Below, in pieces: positions 1 through 14,390 of a stretch of 64,000 nucleotides of DNA (positions within the stretch are counted from its first letter, which is position 1; each line of letters begins with the position of its first letter). A program made the translations under genes and the position numbers. Origin of the DNA: Piromyces finnis. Its lineage: Eukaryota; Neocallimastigomycota; Neocallimastigomycetes; Neocallimastigales; Neocallimastigaceae. The notes under the pieces were generated by a model that worked only from the letters and a program-made list of their open reading frames with translations, was not told the DNA's origin and ran no database searches. Location: positions 248,001-312,000 of the forward strand of contig MCFH01000034.1 of assembly GCA_002104945.1 (NCBI GenBank). Reading direction: 5' to 3'.

Positions 1-827
1 GTTGGAGACTGGATTGAAGAAATAGAATATATAGATTGCTGAGAAGAAGAATTAGAATTAATTAATGTATCAGCATTTGAAATTGAATTTCCAGGACCAG
101 TTTTATTAATAGTATTGGTTTTCACAGGTAAATAAGTTGAATTATTATTATTGAAATTTGAATTATTATTTATGGAAACACCATATACAATATTTGACTG
201 CATTTCATCATAGCTATTATTATTACTTATAGTCATATCGTTATCATTAGAGTTTTTTTCATTACAGTAATTATAATTATTACTAGAATTATCATTAAAT
301 TGGGATCTATTGTTGTTACTATATATGTTATTATTACTATTATTATCATTAATGGTATTGTTATTATTTTTGTTGTTATTATTATTATTGGTGGAGATGA
401 TGTTATTATTATTGTTATAATTGTTGTTGTTAGAATTCATAAATTGATTGGAAATAGAGTTATTATTATTATTATAAGTAAATGATGAGTTACTGTTGTT
501 AAAAAAATTATTGTTGTTGAAATTATTTGGAGTGGATATATTATTGTCAGTATTCATGTAGCCATTATTATTATTTCCATTATTAAAATTGGAATGAATA
601 TTATTATTGTTATTGAAATTGGAATTATTAACATTATTGCTACCACTTACATAATTAGCATTATAATTGTTTGATGGACCATTGAAATTATTATTTGAAG
701 AATTATTTGAAAAAGAGTTATCTGTATTAAAAGGATTGATTGTATTCATTGTATTATTGTTGTTGGCGGCGTTGATGTTTCCATTCATATAATTATTAGA
801 ATAATTTATTTGATTAGGTGAATTCAA

Positions 828-874
<47 letters not shown>

Positions 875-3800
875 TATAATTAAAATTATTATTATCGTTA
901 TTATTTTTACAATTGTCATTGTAATTCATAGATATACTATTTGAATTACATGGAATAAATGTTGAATTATTATTGCAGTTATCATTGCCGTTATTCATAG
1001 TATTGTTATCAGAAAAATTGTTAGACTTATCATTGGTATTATTATTATCAATATTATCATTAATATTATTATTATCATTAGTATTATTATTAGGTATCAT
1101 GGAATAAGTAGAACATTGATTCATATTGTTGTTATTATTATTATTATTGTTGTTGATGATGTTGTTGTTATTATTATTATTGTTGTTGTTGTTGTTGTTA
1201 TCGTTATCGTTATTTATATTATTATTATTATTGTTGTTGTTGTTGTTGTTGTTATTATTATTATTAAATGAATTGCTGCTATTATTGTTGAAATTTACTG
1301 ATTCATTGACATTGGCATTAATATAATTATTGTCATTATTACAATAATCATTATTTTGGTTATCATTTAAATATTTTTCATTATTATTGAAATTGTTGTT
1401 AATATTATTGTTATTATTATTAGAATAGAATATTTCACTACTATTAATGTTATTGTTGACGTTGTTGTTAATATTCATTTCAGAATTAGTATTACTACCA
1501 TTGTTTTGTCCAAATGATGTAGCCAAATCCATCAATGCCATAACAGCAAAATTATCTGTATTATCTGAATTATTTCTACTACTATTGATACAGTCACCAT
1601 TAGCTTTATTATTTGTATTATTATTACCATTAAATTTATTATTATTTGGATTGTTTGATATATTGTAGTTAAAATTATTGTTTATACTACTGTTACAATT
1701 ATTAAAGTAAGGCATATTTGTTTCATTGTTATTATTATTACCATTATTCATGAAATTGTTCACTATAATTAGGTAATAAATAATTATTAGCAATATTATT
1801 TTATTTAATATATTTCAATTTATTAATAAAATAGCATATATATTTACTCTGACACTGCTGAGAATTATGTATATCACAGTTATTATTGATGTTATTAATA
1901 TTATGATTTTGGTTATAATTATTATTGTTATTTCCTTGGTTTTTATTATCATGATTCATAATATCATATTGGAAGTTGTTGTTATTGTTGTTATTAAAAT
2001 TTCTATATATATGTTGGGAGTTATTTGAATCATTTTTATTTGTATTGTTCATATTGTTATAAGCATTTGAATATTGTAAAGTATTTGGTAATATTGGAAC
2101 ATTTTTTGGTAAAATATTATTTACAGATTCCTTCTTAAATATTGACATGGTATTATCTTTCATTACAGTGTCGTTATTATTAAATGAAGATGAAATAGCG
2201 GTATAACGATTTGAAAATGAAGATTGAATGTCAATACCTTTAGAATCATTCAATTTACTATTTAATTTATTTTTATCTATTTAAAAATTTTATAAATATA
2301 TAAATTAATAAATTTTTATTCTCTTTGAGTAAAATAATTTATATATTTTTTTTTACAATAATAAAATAAATAAGAAAAATAGTATAGTTGTATTACCATC
2401 TTTGTAGTGATTATAAAAATAATAATTAAATAAAAAACACGCGTATATAAATTTATTAATTTTAAAATTAAATTTAATAATTAGATTAATTATTTTACTT
2501 AAAATAGCATAACTTTTATATTTTATTTTTTTTTTTCTTATATACTTTTAATTAATGTATTTGGACTAATTATTTGTTTTGGTAAAATTGGTTGTGGGCC
2601 TCTTTTCTCTAATATTTTTGTTACATAATTTGATTTAAGAGTTGAACCCTTTCCTATAGATCTTGTATACAATAAAGAATTATCTGTTTCAGACTTTATT
2701 AAAGAATTATTTGTTCCATTTTTCATATCTAAATTCATTTGATTATCTTTACATAATTTATTAAATTATTTATAAAAATTAATATTTTTAAATTAAAATT
2801 TAAATGTGTATACACATAAAAAAAAAAGGTTGAAATATTAACAATATTAAGATTAATCATTATAAAATATATACCATATGAATTTGTAATCGATTGTTTT
2901 ATATTTGATTTAATTTGAGAATTACTTATAGATGATGAAGAAGAGGAAGATGTCATATTATTATTTCCATTAGTATTATTACCAATAACATTAGTAGATG
3001 GTAAAATATTTGCATTTGGTCTTGACATAGGTAAATTCATTATTGGTAACATACCAAAACCAAATCCCATATTCATTCCTAAATTCATTCTTAAACTAAG
3101 ATTCATATTCATATTATTATGATTTTTAGATTTCTTTTTACGTTCGGCTTGTCGACGATTTTGAAACCATATTTGTACAGCTCTTGCAGACATACCTGTA
3201 TCAGCTGATAATATTTGTCGTAAAGCAGCATTTGGGAAATGATTTTTTCTAAAGAATGAATCTAATAAAATTTGCTCATCATGAGATGTTCTTCTTCTCT
3301 TTCTCTTTCTTGGATCAATATTAGTATATTCATTATTATCATTATTGCCATTGGCTTTACCTGTAGAACTGTTTGTTGTAGTGTTGTTACTGATATTATT
3401 ATTGGTATTATTGGTATTATTGGTATTATTGGTATTATTGGTATTATTGGTATTTTCTTGTTTTTTTAAATTAGTGTCTACAATATTATCACTAACTTTT
3501 GTTTCATCTATTTTTGGTAGTATATTAAAATTTTTGGTGTCTTTATTTCCTACTATTAAAGATTAAAGTTTATAAAATTATTAAAAGAAATAATAAAATT
3601 TATCATTAATATAAAATTGTATATTTTAATTTTATTTTAATAAAATAAAAGTTTATAATATGAATAACAAGAAAAAGAAATCGTGAAAGCCTATCATATT
3701 ATTTTTTATTATATTATTACATCTAATAATAAAAATATCTTTGAACTAATACATTATGATAACACTATAAATTTAATTTATCTTTATTACAAACTAAAAA

Positions 3801-4271
3801 AGATGAAATAGTTTAATATAATATAGTATTTATGTATTTATATTTCTTCTCTAACTTTAAATATAATAATTGATTCTAATTTTAATTTCATTATTATTAC
3901 TATTATCTTTTATTCTGTATTATTACTTTTGCTGAAATTAATTGTTTTAAATGTTGTTAAATACACATTTTTATAAATATTATAAATGACATTGCATAAT
4001 AGTTCTTTTTATAAAATAACGTGAACTCTTCATTATATTATTTCTTTATTTATACACAATAACGGTATGATAATAAATATTAAAACATACCATTTGGTAC
4101 AGATAATGATGAAGAAGATGATGAAGAATATGGTACTTCGTTTTGATTTTCTGAATAAATATTATTTGACGATGATATATTAATTGATGAAGACGTGGAT
4201 GGTGATGGTGCGGTTACAGCATGCATAGATGATGTAATAGGTGATGATGTTGTTGTAGTTGAAGTTAACAT
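1..4271 (-). CDS. Asn-rich homeodomain transcription factor (3' end outside window)
   Basis: Five exons, joined by frame: 4271-4091, 3552-2875, 2746-2546, 2276-1848 and 1762-1 (continues past the window); at least 1080 residues. Every intron lies in phase 1 and has GTA donors and AG acceptors. Exon 1 is Ser/Thr-rich. Exon 2 holds an Asn/Thr repeat, then a homeodomain at about residues 144-203: a basic RKRKRRRT arm, helix 3 with WFQNRRQAERKKK. The rest is mostly Asn with Ser and short conserved patches, and exon 5 is almost wholly poly-Asn encoded by ATT/GTT (plus-strand) repeats. The WFQNRRQAERK ending is typical of fungal homeodomain regulators, so nuclear DNA binding is likely; the target genes are unknown. 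The exon 2 acceptor is a tandem TAGTAG, so 3549 is an alternative start. An upstream non-coding exon is possible (GTAAGT near 4430). I am confident of the homeodomain and less so of each junction. Confidence 0.8.
3400..3453. repeat. 9-bp tandem repeat in homeodomain gene
   Basis: About six copies of ATTGGTATT on the plus strand. Read on the minus strand they encode repeated Asn-Asn-Thr just before the homeodomain, so copy-number change would alter only linker length. Confidence 0.85.
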
Positions 4272-7200
4272 TTTCTATGTTTTTAAAATATACTATTTTT
4301 TTTTTTAATATAATTATTGAATATATCTATAAATATTTACGTATATATTAACTTTGTATTAGAATACTTTTTTTTTAAATATGTATATATATATTTAATT
4401 TATGGAATACAAAAAAAATTTTTTAAAACTTACTAATATATGATATTTCTTTTTCTAATGATTTATTAATGTTTCTTTTTTTTTAATTCATTAAATTAAT
4501 TTATATTTTCAGTTTTATATAACAAAAAGTAGTTTTCTCTTTCTGTACTTTTGTATGTAATGTGCACTTTGATCTTTTTGTTATAATTACAAAACTATAA
4601 TAGTATTTTTAACAAAATAAATTTAATAAATTAAAGTATCTATTAATTAACTAAAAAAAAAATTAAAATAATAATAAAAATAAAATAAAGCATTTAAAAA
4701 AAATAATATATTTTTTTTTTTAAAAAAATTAATTTCTTATTAAAATTTTTAAAACTAGATTTAAATAATTTAATTAATAATTAAATTAATTTTTTAAATA
4801 TTTTCGTGTTTTTATTTTGTTAAAACTATTTTAAATTTTCAATAATGAACTATAATTATTAACATTACTATAATTCATTAATAATGAAATATATACAATG
4901 TTTATTAACAATATTATTTTTTATCTTTATAATTTATCTGTGTGTTGTTTTTTCTTTTTTTTTACCTGTTATATCTGTTACAAAATCGGATGTTAAATAA
5001 AAAAAATCTAGGTACTTTAAATTAATGTATACTAAAAAGTAATGAAAGAATAAAACCTTTGATTTAAAAGAAATATGCAAAAAAAAAAAAATAGTGTTAA
5101 TACTAAAAAAAATAATCAACTTTCTGTAATTGAAAATATAAATAATATATAATAAATTTACCTATTAATAATATAAAATTAATCTATATACAAAAACCAA
5201 AAGTTTTTTTTCAATATCAATTTAACTTCCTTTTTTTTTCTTTATGAATTTATTGATATCTTTCCTTTTGTGAGTATATATTTTGTATGTTTTTTTTTTT
5301 TAATTTTGAAAAAGAAAAAAGAAAAAATATATATTTAGTAACGAAAAAATAATAATAATCGTTTTAAACTATAAAATAAATGTATGTTATATAAATTAAA
5401 ATTTTATTATAAAAAACATTTAAAATAGTATAAAATAAAATCAATAATTTAAATAATATACATATACCATATATATTATCAATTCATTGTAATATATAAT
5501 AATTTATTGACTTTTATATATTTTTAATTAATAATTAATTAAATATGTAATTAAATTATTTGAAAAAATTTAAATACTTTATCAACTTTATTTTGTTTTG
5601 TTTTTAACACTTATAATTAGAGTATTTTAAAGATTAAGAAATATGAAATATTTAGCATCTATAATATGATAATATCAATATCGACGAAATAAGTTGAAAA
5701 AAAAAAGAGAGAAAAAAAAAGTCATCTAATAAAATATTTAATAAAGCTACTATTTTAGTATTTAACATATATTATTATTAATATTACTGAACTGAAATTG
5801 GTTTATATTTAAAAAAAAGAATAATTAAACAAAGAAGGATGATAACAAATTAAAAAAAAAAGTGAATGTTTTATTTAATTAAAGAAAGCCAATCCACGTT
5901 TATAATCATTTTTGAATTAATAAATATTGTATAAAATTAAAAAAATTAACGTATTTATTTCATTTCTTATCTACCTAAAATGAAATAAAGATATTTTTGA
6001 ACCACATTAAATTTAATACTATGAAATTTTGGTATATAAAAAATATATTTAGGAGTACATTGCTGTTAGTTGTTTAGATTAAAAAAACGCCATACATAGT
6101 ACATTTTTGATATTATTTATATTTATTTACCTATTTCTTTCTACACTAATATAAAGTCCAAAGAAAAATCAAATAAAAAAAAATACAAATAAACTTAAAC
6201 ATACTACAAAGTTAAGTAAATGAGTAATTTACACTAATATATGAAAATAAATTACAGTTAATTAAATTTATAACTTTTAAAAGTTTATATAATTATTCTT
6301 TTTTAATTTAAATTAAAAAAATAATAAGATGAATAAGAAATATTTATATATATATTTATTCATCATATATAAAATATGGAATTTACAACCATTCTCTATA
6401 AAAAAATTAATTATCTTAAACTTTATTGTTTAATTTGTTATAGTATCTATATAAATTATATTTCTTTTCTTTTATTGTTTAATTTGTTATAATGTTATAA
6501 TATCTATATAAATTATATTTCTTTTCTTTTAAAGTTTTTTAAATTTATTAAATATTTCAAAATAAATAAATTTTTATATATGTTTTAATTTACCTCTATA
6601 TTTTCTTTAAAATATTCATGTATATATAGAAAATAGATAAATAACTAAATATATTCCTTTATTTAAAAAAGGATTATTTTATTTTTACCATGACTCTTTT
6701 TAAAACTATATATTTTAATTTCAAAATTTTATAAAAAATAAAATATCGAAATAGAAATTTATCTTTTAAAATTATACTTTTTTTAATTTTAATTTTTAAT
6801 TTAAATTGTCTTTTTTATATTAGAAAAATTACTATTCATTAATTAAATCTATTAAATAAATGCCAATAATAGATTTTATTTTTTAATTAATATTAGAAAA
6901 ACTATTTTTTTTAATTGTTATAAAGTATTCAAGAATAAAAAATAGAAATAATACCAGAAAAAAGAAATCGTGTTTTCATATCATGAAAAATATTAATGTC
7001 ACCTTATTATGATATATAAATATTTTTATTACTTTATTACCTATCCCTATTATCATATCAATTTTAAATCATCCTTTTTATACCTATTAAATTTTTATAA
7101 AATAGTTCTTACTGAAAATATGGAATTAGGTAAAATTAATATTGAATCAGTAACCAATAATCATTAAATTCTAATTTATATATAATAGAATATGATTAAT

Positions 7201-9555
7201 TAGAGATATCAAAAAAGTTTAAAAAAATATTTCTTATTAAATCAATTTAATTTCTTAATATTACATTTTATTTTTATATATATTATTAATTTAAAGTTTA
7301 ATTTAGTTTATGTATTTACTATTTCTAAAAATATTAACTCAAAAGTTATTTTTAGTCATTAGTTATTTAATGATACACATAAACAAGTATTATAGTATTA
7401 TAATAGAAATATAAACTCCTTATAACAATATATTATAATATTTTTTCAGCTTTAAATATTACAATATTTCATACTATTATACATTTTTATAATAGTATTA
7501 GTTATTGAAACATCAATAAAACCATTACCATCAAAAAGTTTTTTTTTTTTTTTTATATTTTTTTATGATATTTTTAATTATCTAGTTAAAATGTCGGACT
7601 TTAATTATTAAAAAAAAAATTAATCTTTCCTTTTTAAATTTTTTGTATACTACCTTCATCAACCAATAACATTAAAGAATGCAAAATATATTAATTTTAA
7701 AAGATGATTAACCTATAAAAAATAAAATTGTAAATTAAACATAATTAATAAATTTATTATTAAATAGAATTTTGTTTGTTTTTATTTAATTTTATTATTA
7801 TTTTATTGTATTTTTTTTTTTTTTTTGTTATTTTTTTGTTATTGTTGTTGTTGTTTTTTAAAAAAAATAATAAAATATTAATTAAAAATTAATTAAATGA
7901 AAGTAATTATGAAAGAGTTAAAATGTTCATTAATTTAAAAACATATTATAAAATGTTCAATTTCAAAACTTTTTTATATGGCATCCTAATTTCAAAAGTA
8001 TCCAAAAATAATAATTTATTGATACTTTATAAAATAAATATTCTGTTATAAATTATGTTTTGTACTTTGCGTTGTATACGTCTTTTCTTTTATTTATATT
8101 AATAGTAGCATTACTTTTATCATTTAATAAATTTATTATATCTCATTCATGTTATATCATTTAATACCAATTAAATTTATTCCTAAATATAATAAAAAAA
8201 AAATATGATTTTTATGATTAATATAAACATATTTAATCGTATGCATTAAGGTTATAATACAATTATATAAAATTATTACAGAAATGCTAATTTCATTATT
8301 TAATATTACTAATAATAATAATTATTATTATTATTATTATTATAATATTTGTTATACATTATTATTATTGTTGTTGTTGTTAGTATTATTATTATTATCA
8401 ACTATTTTGATTTTAATCATAATAAGTCATATTAAACTTCATATGTGTTATAAAATAAAATTAATTATTTAGAATCACAGATTGTGACTCTTTAAACTTT
8501 GTATTTTTCTTTTATTTTAAATAATATTTAAACTATAAAATTAACAAAAAAAATTTAATAAAAGTACCAAACTAAATGTTAATGTAAATTGTAATGATAC
8601 ATAATTAATATAATAAAGGAGACATAATCAATAAATAGTTGTTTCAAAAAAAAAAAAAAAAAAGAATTATATTATTTATTAATACTTTATACTTTTACTA
8701 ATGTGCTATATTACTGATATTAAAGATAATATTATATAATCAAAATAATAATATAATATACTACTTCATAAATTTATTATTAGAATCATTAAAATCTCTT
8801 GTGAGGATTCTATAGTAATATTTTAAAAAAAAAATTAATAATTAAAAAAAATAATAAATAAAAAACATATGGATTTAAAAAATAATATAATGAAGTTTTA
8901 AATACTACGAGTAATTTTTAAATACTTTGTATTTATGTTTTATATAAATACTATAGCATACTTTTTTGTTTTAGTATATGCTATATGCTTCTTAATAATT
9001 TATATAATAATTAAATATATAAAATATATTATAATTAGATAATTAGATAATTAGAAAAAGATAATGAGAGTATAATGATATTTATATACATTAACATCAC
9101 TTAAATAATATATATAATTATTATAATATCCATAAATTTTATTTCTCTAATTCATTCATTACTCACATTCTTTAAAACTTAATTTCCTATTTTAAAATAA
9201 ATCATTTAAACTAAAAATAAATTTATTCTATTATTACATAAGGTTTATTAAAAATACAATTACCTAGTAATGCTTTGTAATGAGAGAGATTTTCAACAAT
9301 AAAATTTTATATTTTTAAATATATATGTAATATCTAAATCTTATTATTATTAAACTAATTATATCTTTTTCTTTATGTTTTAAATATTTAATATTTCTAA
9401 AATATCAAAATATCAAATATTTGCTTCTTTTTAATTCTATGAATTTTATTGTATTTATATAGAATTAGAATTGTATAGACATTTTATATAGCAAAGTTAA
9501 CAAAATTAAAATTTTTTACTTATTAATTTTAAAGTTCATTTTTATTACTTCTTTT

Positions 9556-9586
<31 letters not shown>

Positions 9587-10269
9587 GTATAATGAAGATA
9601 TCGCAATATACTAAATTATTTTAAATATATGAAAGAAAATATTATATTTATATGTTTTAAATATAATTGACCATATACACATATTTGAATGTAGTAAAAA
9701 AAAATAATAAAAATAAAAATAAAAATAGTTTAAATAATAATAAAAGTTCATTTCAACATGCTATTCTATTAACTAAAGAAACAAAACTACATATTAAATA
9801 ATAATTCTTTCGTTTTTATTTTGCTTTATTTTTCATACTTTTCTATTTGTTATATAACAACAATACCATATAATTAAATACAAAAACAATATTATATTTT
9901 ACAAGTTTTACAAGAATATTTAACTAAAAAAAATTATAGAATTCTCTTTCATTTACTATTTTTTTTTTCGGGTATTACAAATTATATTTATATTATTTTA
10001 ATATATTTTTATATATTAATTATTATTATATAACTTTTTTTTTTTTTTACATATTCTAAAATTCTTTTTAAAAAAATAAAATAAAATAAAAACATAAAAC
10101 CATAATAAACATACATAAATGTTCAGAAATAAGAATATATAAATTACTAAAGAATATTAAAATTTCAATTTATTTCAATTCCTCCCAAAAAATAATAATA
10201 ATAAAGAACACAAAAAAAAAAGAAACATATTTTATTGAATAACAAAAAGGTTGTTAATATCTATCAAAT
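4272..10269. other. Intergenic DNA, no gene seen
   Basis: About 6 kb of extreme AT sequence full of homopolymer A/T runs and TATA-like strings. The only open frame of note (8284-8472) is poly-Tyr/poly-Leu translated from TTA/TAT repeats and is not credible as a gene. The two flanking genes diverge, so both promoters should lie here. Nothing else recognisable. Confidence 0.6.
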
Positions 10270-13137
10270 ATGAGTGATACAAAGGTAATTACATCATTAC
10301 TAATGGAGAAAATAATAGCAAAAAGAATAATGAAATTGTCTATAAATACAATTTAAAATTAATATCTTTTATTTTTTAAAACTATTAAAAAAAACAACTA
10401 CTAAATGAACCTTTTTTCATATACCTATATACATATACATTTATGTATATATTAATTTTTTTAATATTAAATATATCATAATAAAAAAATAAATTATAAA
10501 ATACAAAAAAAAAAAAAAAAAAAACTTAATATACCTTGTAAAAATAATAACAATAATAATAATAATAAAATAACACTTTATAATATCTCTATTATAACAA
10601 AATATATAAATATAATAAATTTATAAATGATAAATCTTCCTTTTTATAAAAAAATAAACAATAAATATTTTTTAATGTGTATACGTTAATATATATATAA
10701 CAATAAACTGTAAACAATTATAAAATTGATAATGTCACAAATACAGAACTTTCTCACATCCTTGGCAACTTTAAGAGATTCAACAAAATATGTTTTAGAC
10801 TTTTTAAATAATCAAAATTTTACATATGCAGATATCGATAATGGAAGCAATTCCGATAAAAATGAAGAAATAAATTGCTCACAAGCTTTCGATGTATTAA
10901 AAACATTAAAAAAAGATGTAAAAACCTTTACAAATACAAATTTTGCCAATGCAGACTCAGTCGATTCTGGTAGTGAAGAATTTAAGGATTGCGAAACCGC
11001 AGATTTAGATAATTTACATTCACAGTTATCCATGATTGTAGATAACTTCAGTAGTGATATCGATATAATAACTAATGCAGAAAATAGCAGTGATTCAAAG
11101 AAATATAAATTAGATATTGTTTTATCTCATCAAGAAACTCTTAAAAGTATTGACAAATCAATCATTAACCAAATTGATTCAAATTCGCCCGAGAAAGAAA
11201 ATATTGAAATTAATAATAAAATAAAAAATAAGGATGATGAAATCTTTAAAAACGGTAAGTTATAATTTGTTTTAATAATACATTTTCAATAAACTATTTT
11301 ACCTCGATATTAGTTTCATACGAAATATAAATTAATTTCATAAAAAGTTTATCGAAATAAACTTATAAAAATATATAAAATTAAATTTAGAGGGTTTTTT
11401 TTTTTTTTTTTTTTTTTGGTTAATAAAAATTCAATTCTAATATTTTATTGTCTTTTTTTTTTTTTCCAATATTATTCTTTAAATTGGGATTTTTTTCAAA
11501 AATATATTAATTATTATATTTAACTTTCATAATTTATTTCATTATGAAAATATTAATCATTAGCAGTAAAAGTTGAAAATTCAATAAATACCGAATCACC
11601 TACTTCACACAATAATAATAGATTTAATAATAATAATTCTTTGCGAGTTGTTATAGAAGATAATTATGAAAAAGACAAATCTTCTGTTGCCAAAAACTTT
11701 TTATTTACAAATACAATGCCACAAACACCAGAAATTGAAAAGATAAAAAATTATATTACAGATGTTGACTTGAATAAATTAAATAATATAGAAATTATAA
11801 AATTAATTCTCGATTCTTTAGTACAAACTTGTAATGAACTTTTACAATTAAAATCGGACACATTAAGTGATGTTTTAGGTGCTTATCCAAAAAGTCCATT
11901 ATCATCTGATATTATTCCACAAAATAATAGCATTCCTTCACCAAATGTCAATAATAGTAATCATGAAGAAAAATTAAAGAATGTGGATGGAAATAATGAT
12001 AAAAATGATAATAATGAAACAGCAACTCCTAAAATCAGTATTAATACCAGCATTGAAGCAATCGGTTCAGAAATAAAACCAGATGATATGGAAAGTTTAG
12101 GAAATCCAAATAAACAAAGAAATCCAAAAGAGTTGATAAAAGAATTAGAATGTTTAATAATATTAATACATTCACTATATGAAAATCAACCAAAGAGCGA
12201 AAAAGACGAAATTTCAATTCATAGTGATGATAAAAGTAGATCAGGTTTTGGAAAAGAAAATCAGAATGACTCAATGATTAGTTTAATAACAAGTAATGCC
12301 GAACTAAATTCAGTTATAAATGCTATTGATTCTCTATTAAAAGCGTCCCCAAGATTTAATAATCAATGTGTTCAAATAAATGCAGAAAACAAAAAGAAAT
12401 TTCAACTTATGGGTGTATTATCAGTTGTTGATAGAATGACCCGTACTCGATTAAACGATCAACGTGCTTCATCTAATCAATTGGACTGTGTCAATAGATT
12501 AATTGAATTATTAAATAAAAGTTTGGTAAGACAATATGGGGAACAAAGATTTACTATTAGTCCTGATAAAGAAAAAAAAATGGAATTTGGTAGAATTTCA
12601 TATTTAGTAGAAAAATCAAAAAATTCTCGACTTTCTAATCAAGTAAGAATTGATTTAACACTTTTATAATGCATAATATACTATTCTATATTACTTTCAT
12701 CTATTGTTATGAAGGATTAATAATCAAATATTAACCCATACTTATTTTATTTTTAATATATATTTATATGTTTTATTGTCATTATTAAAAAAATTAATTA
12801 ATAATAGGATTGGTGTAGTCAAAAACTTATTAGAGAAAAAGAAATTGAAGAAATATTTGATCAAACCTCATATAAAAGCCTAGAAAATCAACGCTTTGTT
12901 ATGAGACCATCAAAAGAAAAAGACATGTATATCAATGATTTATTGAAACATGTTGATAAACTAGATTCATATAGACTTTCAAATCAAGATGCTATCATTA
13001 AAAGAGGAAAATCATTAAATGAAAAGGCATATTCTCTAAATAGCTGTATACCAGATACTGATTCTGAAACGTCACCAAAGCGTAAAGAAGGAGCAATGAA
13101 AAAACTAAGACGATTCAGTAAATCAATTATGTCATAA
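10270..13137 (+). CDS. Unknown protein with three 60-residue repeats
   Basis: Exons 10270-10284, 10747-11254, 11567-12642 and 12808-13137 give 642 residues; donors are GTAATT, GTAAGT and GTAAGA and all acceptors are AG. I do not recognise the family. The N-terminal two thirds is acidic, Asn/Ser-rich and helical, with Leu-rich stretches such as ECLIILIHSL. Residues 439-498, 499-558 and 559 to about 618 are three direct repeats of exactly 60 residues. They share the pattern xxQ...K(K/D)...(V)(D/E)(R/K)...RL(N/S)xQ; units 2 and 3 share QRF, KEK and RLSNQD. The third intron falls just after SNQ in unit 2. The C-terminus is basic (MKKLRRFSKS). No signal peptide or membrane helix is evident. An alternative start is the ATG at 10732, which would make exon 1 unnecessary. 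An alpha-helical repeat scaffold is an inference only. Confidence 0.7.
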
Positions 13138-13426
13138 TAAAACAAATATTTATATCAAAAGTAAACAAAGTATAATAAGGAGAAGAAGGAAAAAAAAAAA
13201 AATTTATAAATATTTAAAAATATATATATATTATTATTATTATTATTATTTTTCGTCTCTACCTCATATTATTATCTTATTAAGAAATTAAAATATAAAT
13301 AACTAATAACAAAAAAAAAAAAAAAAAAAAAAAGAAAGAAAGAAAGAAAGAAATAAGTAGATAAATGGTTATAACTTCAAAGAAATAACACATTTTATTT
13401 AATAATAATTAAAACAAACAAAGCAA

Positions 13427-13429
<3 letters not shown>

Positions 13430-13466
<37 letters not shown>
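13430..13466. repeat. Poly(A) tract, 37 bp
   Basis: Uninterrupted A run in the spacer about 300 bp after the upstream stop codon. No target-site duplication was noticed around it, so it is treated as a simple repeat, not a retrocopy tail. Confidence 0.9.
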
Positions 13467-13469
<3 letters not shown>

Positions 13470-14236
13470 CATTATATAATAATAAATGTTTTACTATTAT
13501 TAGATATATTTATTTCCTTTTTTTCTTATTATTTTTGCTAAAACCTATAAAAAATAATGAAAGTAATAAAAGCATTGTTAAAAAAAAAAAAAAAAGGATT
13601 TTATTTAATTAGAACAATGTTTTTTATGAAAATAATATTTAAAAAACAATATATATATAGTAATACAATATAAATACTAGTTCTGATATTAATAACAAAT
13701 CCAATTTTATATAATTTATCTTAAAATTTGTTATTAATTATCTATTATTATTTATTTATAGTATATATTAACATAAAATTATATCTTAATCTAGCATAAT
13801 TTATTACCCTTTTTTTTTTTTTTTAATACCAAATATATTATTATATAAAAATAAAGTAAGAATAAAATAAATATAAATATCGAATGTATATAAATATATA
13901 TATCAAATTTTTACTATAAAAAAAATAAAAAAATAAAAACAAATAAATACTAAAAAGAAATAATAAAAAAAAAAAAGTATTTTTTTAAAATATAAATGTT
14001 AATGATAAAAAAAAAAAAAAAAAAAAAACAAATAAAATTATTCATTCTTTTCAACAATATTTTAATTTTTACATTTTTTATTATTATTATTATTATAAAT
14101 TAATTATTCTTAAATAATGTTATGTTCTATTATTATGATAATTTAACGATTAAATGAAAATAACTTTATTTCACTTATTATTTGCAATTGCATACTATTT
14201 TATAAATACCAAAAAAAAAAAAAAAAAGTTTCTATA

Positions 14237-14275
14237 TTTTCGTCATCATAAAATTGTATTTTATGATGACGAAAA
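14237..14275. repeat. Perfect inverted repeat, 18-bp arms, 3-nt loop
   Basis: Arms at 14237-14254 and 14258-14275 are exact reverse complements around a TGT loop, with a CGTCATCAT core. It sits about 115 bp past the stop of the zinc transporter gene, so it could form a hairpin in that 3' UTR. A role in 3' end formation or a tiny mobile-element remnant are both possible. Confidence 0.8.
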
Positions 14276-14390
14276 GGGTATTAATGATACTTATTCAATT
14301 TTGATTTTATAATTTATTAAAACAAAAATTTATATATTGTTATTAAAATTTTAAATAATTATTTCAAATAGAAAAAAGTTTTTTTTTTTT

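Larger units (their letters stand above)
13138..14390. other. Convergent intergenic spacer with poly(A) tracts
   Basis: Spacer between two convergent genes. It contains several A runs, an AAAG tandem run near 13333-13352, and one perfect hairpin listed separately. No coding frame seen. Confidence 0.6.

Noticed and set aside
300-1668. Plus-strand Leu/Ile/Val-rich ORFs
   Set aside because: They are the opposite strand of the poly-Asn coding exon of the homeodomain gene.
8284-8472. 62-residue ORF
   Set aside because: Poly-Tyr and poly-Leu from ATT/TTG repeats; no coding character.
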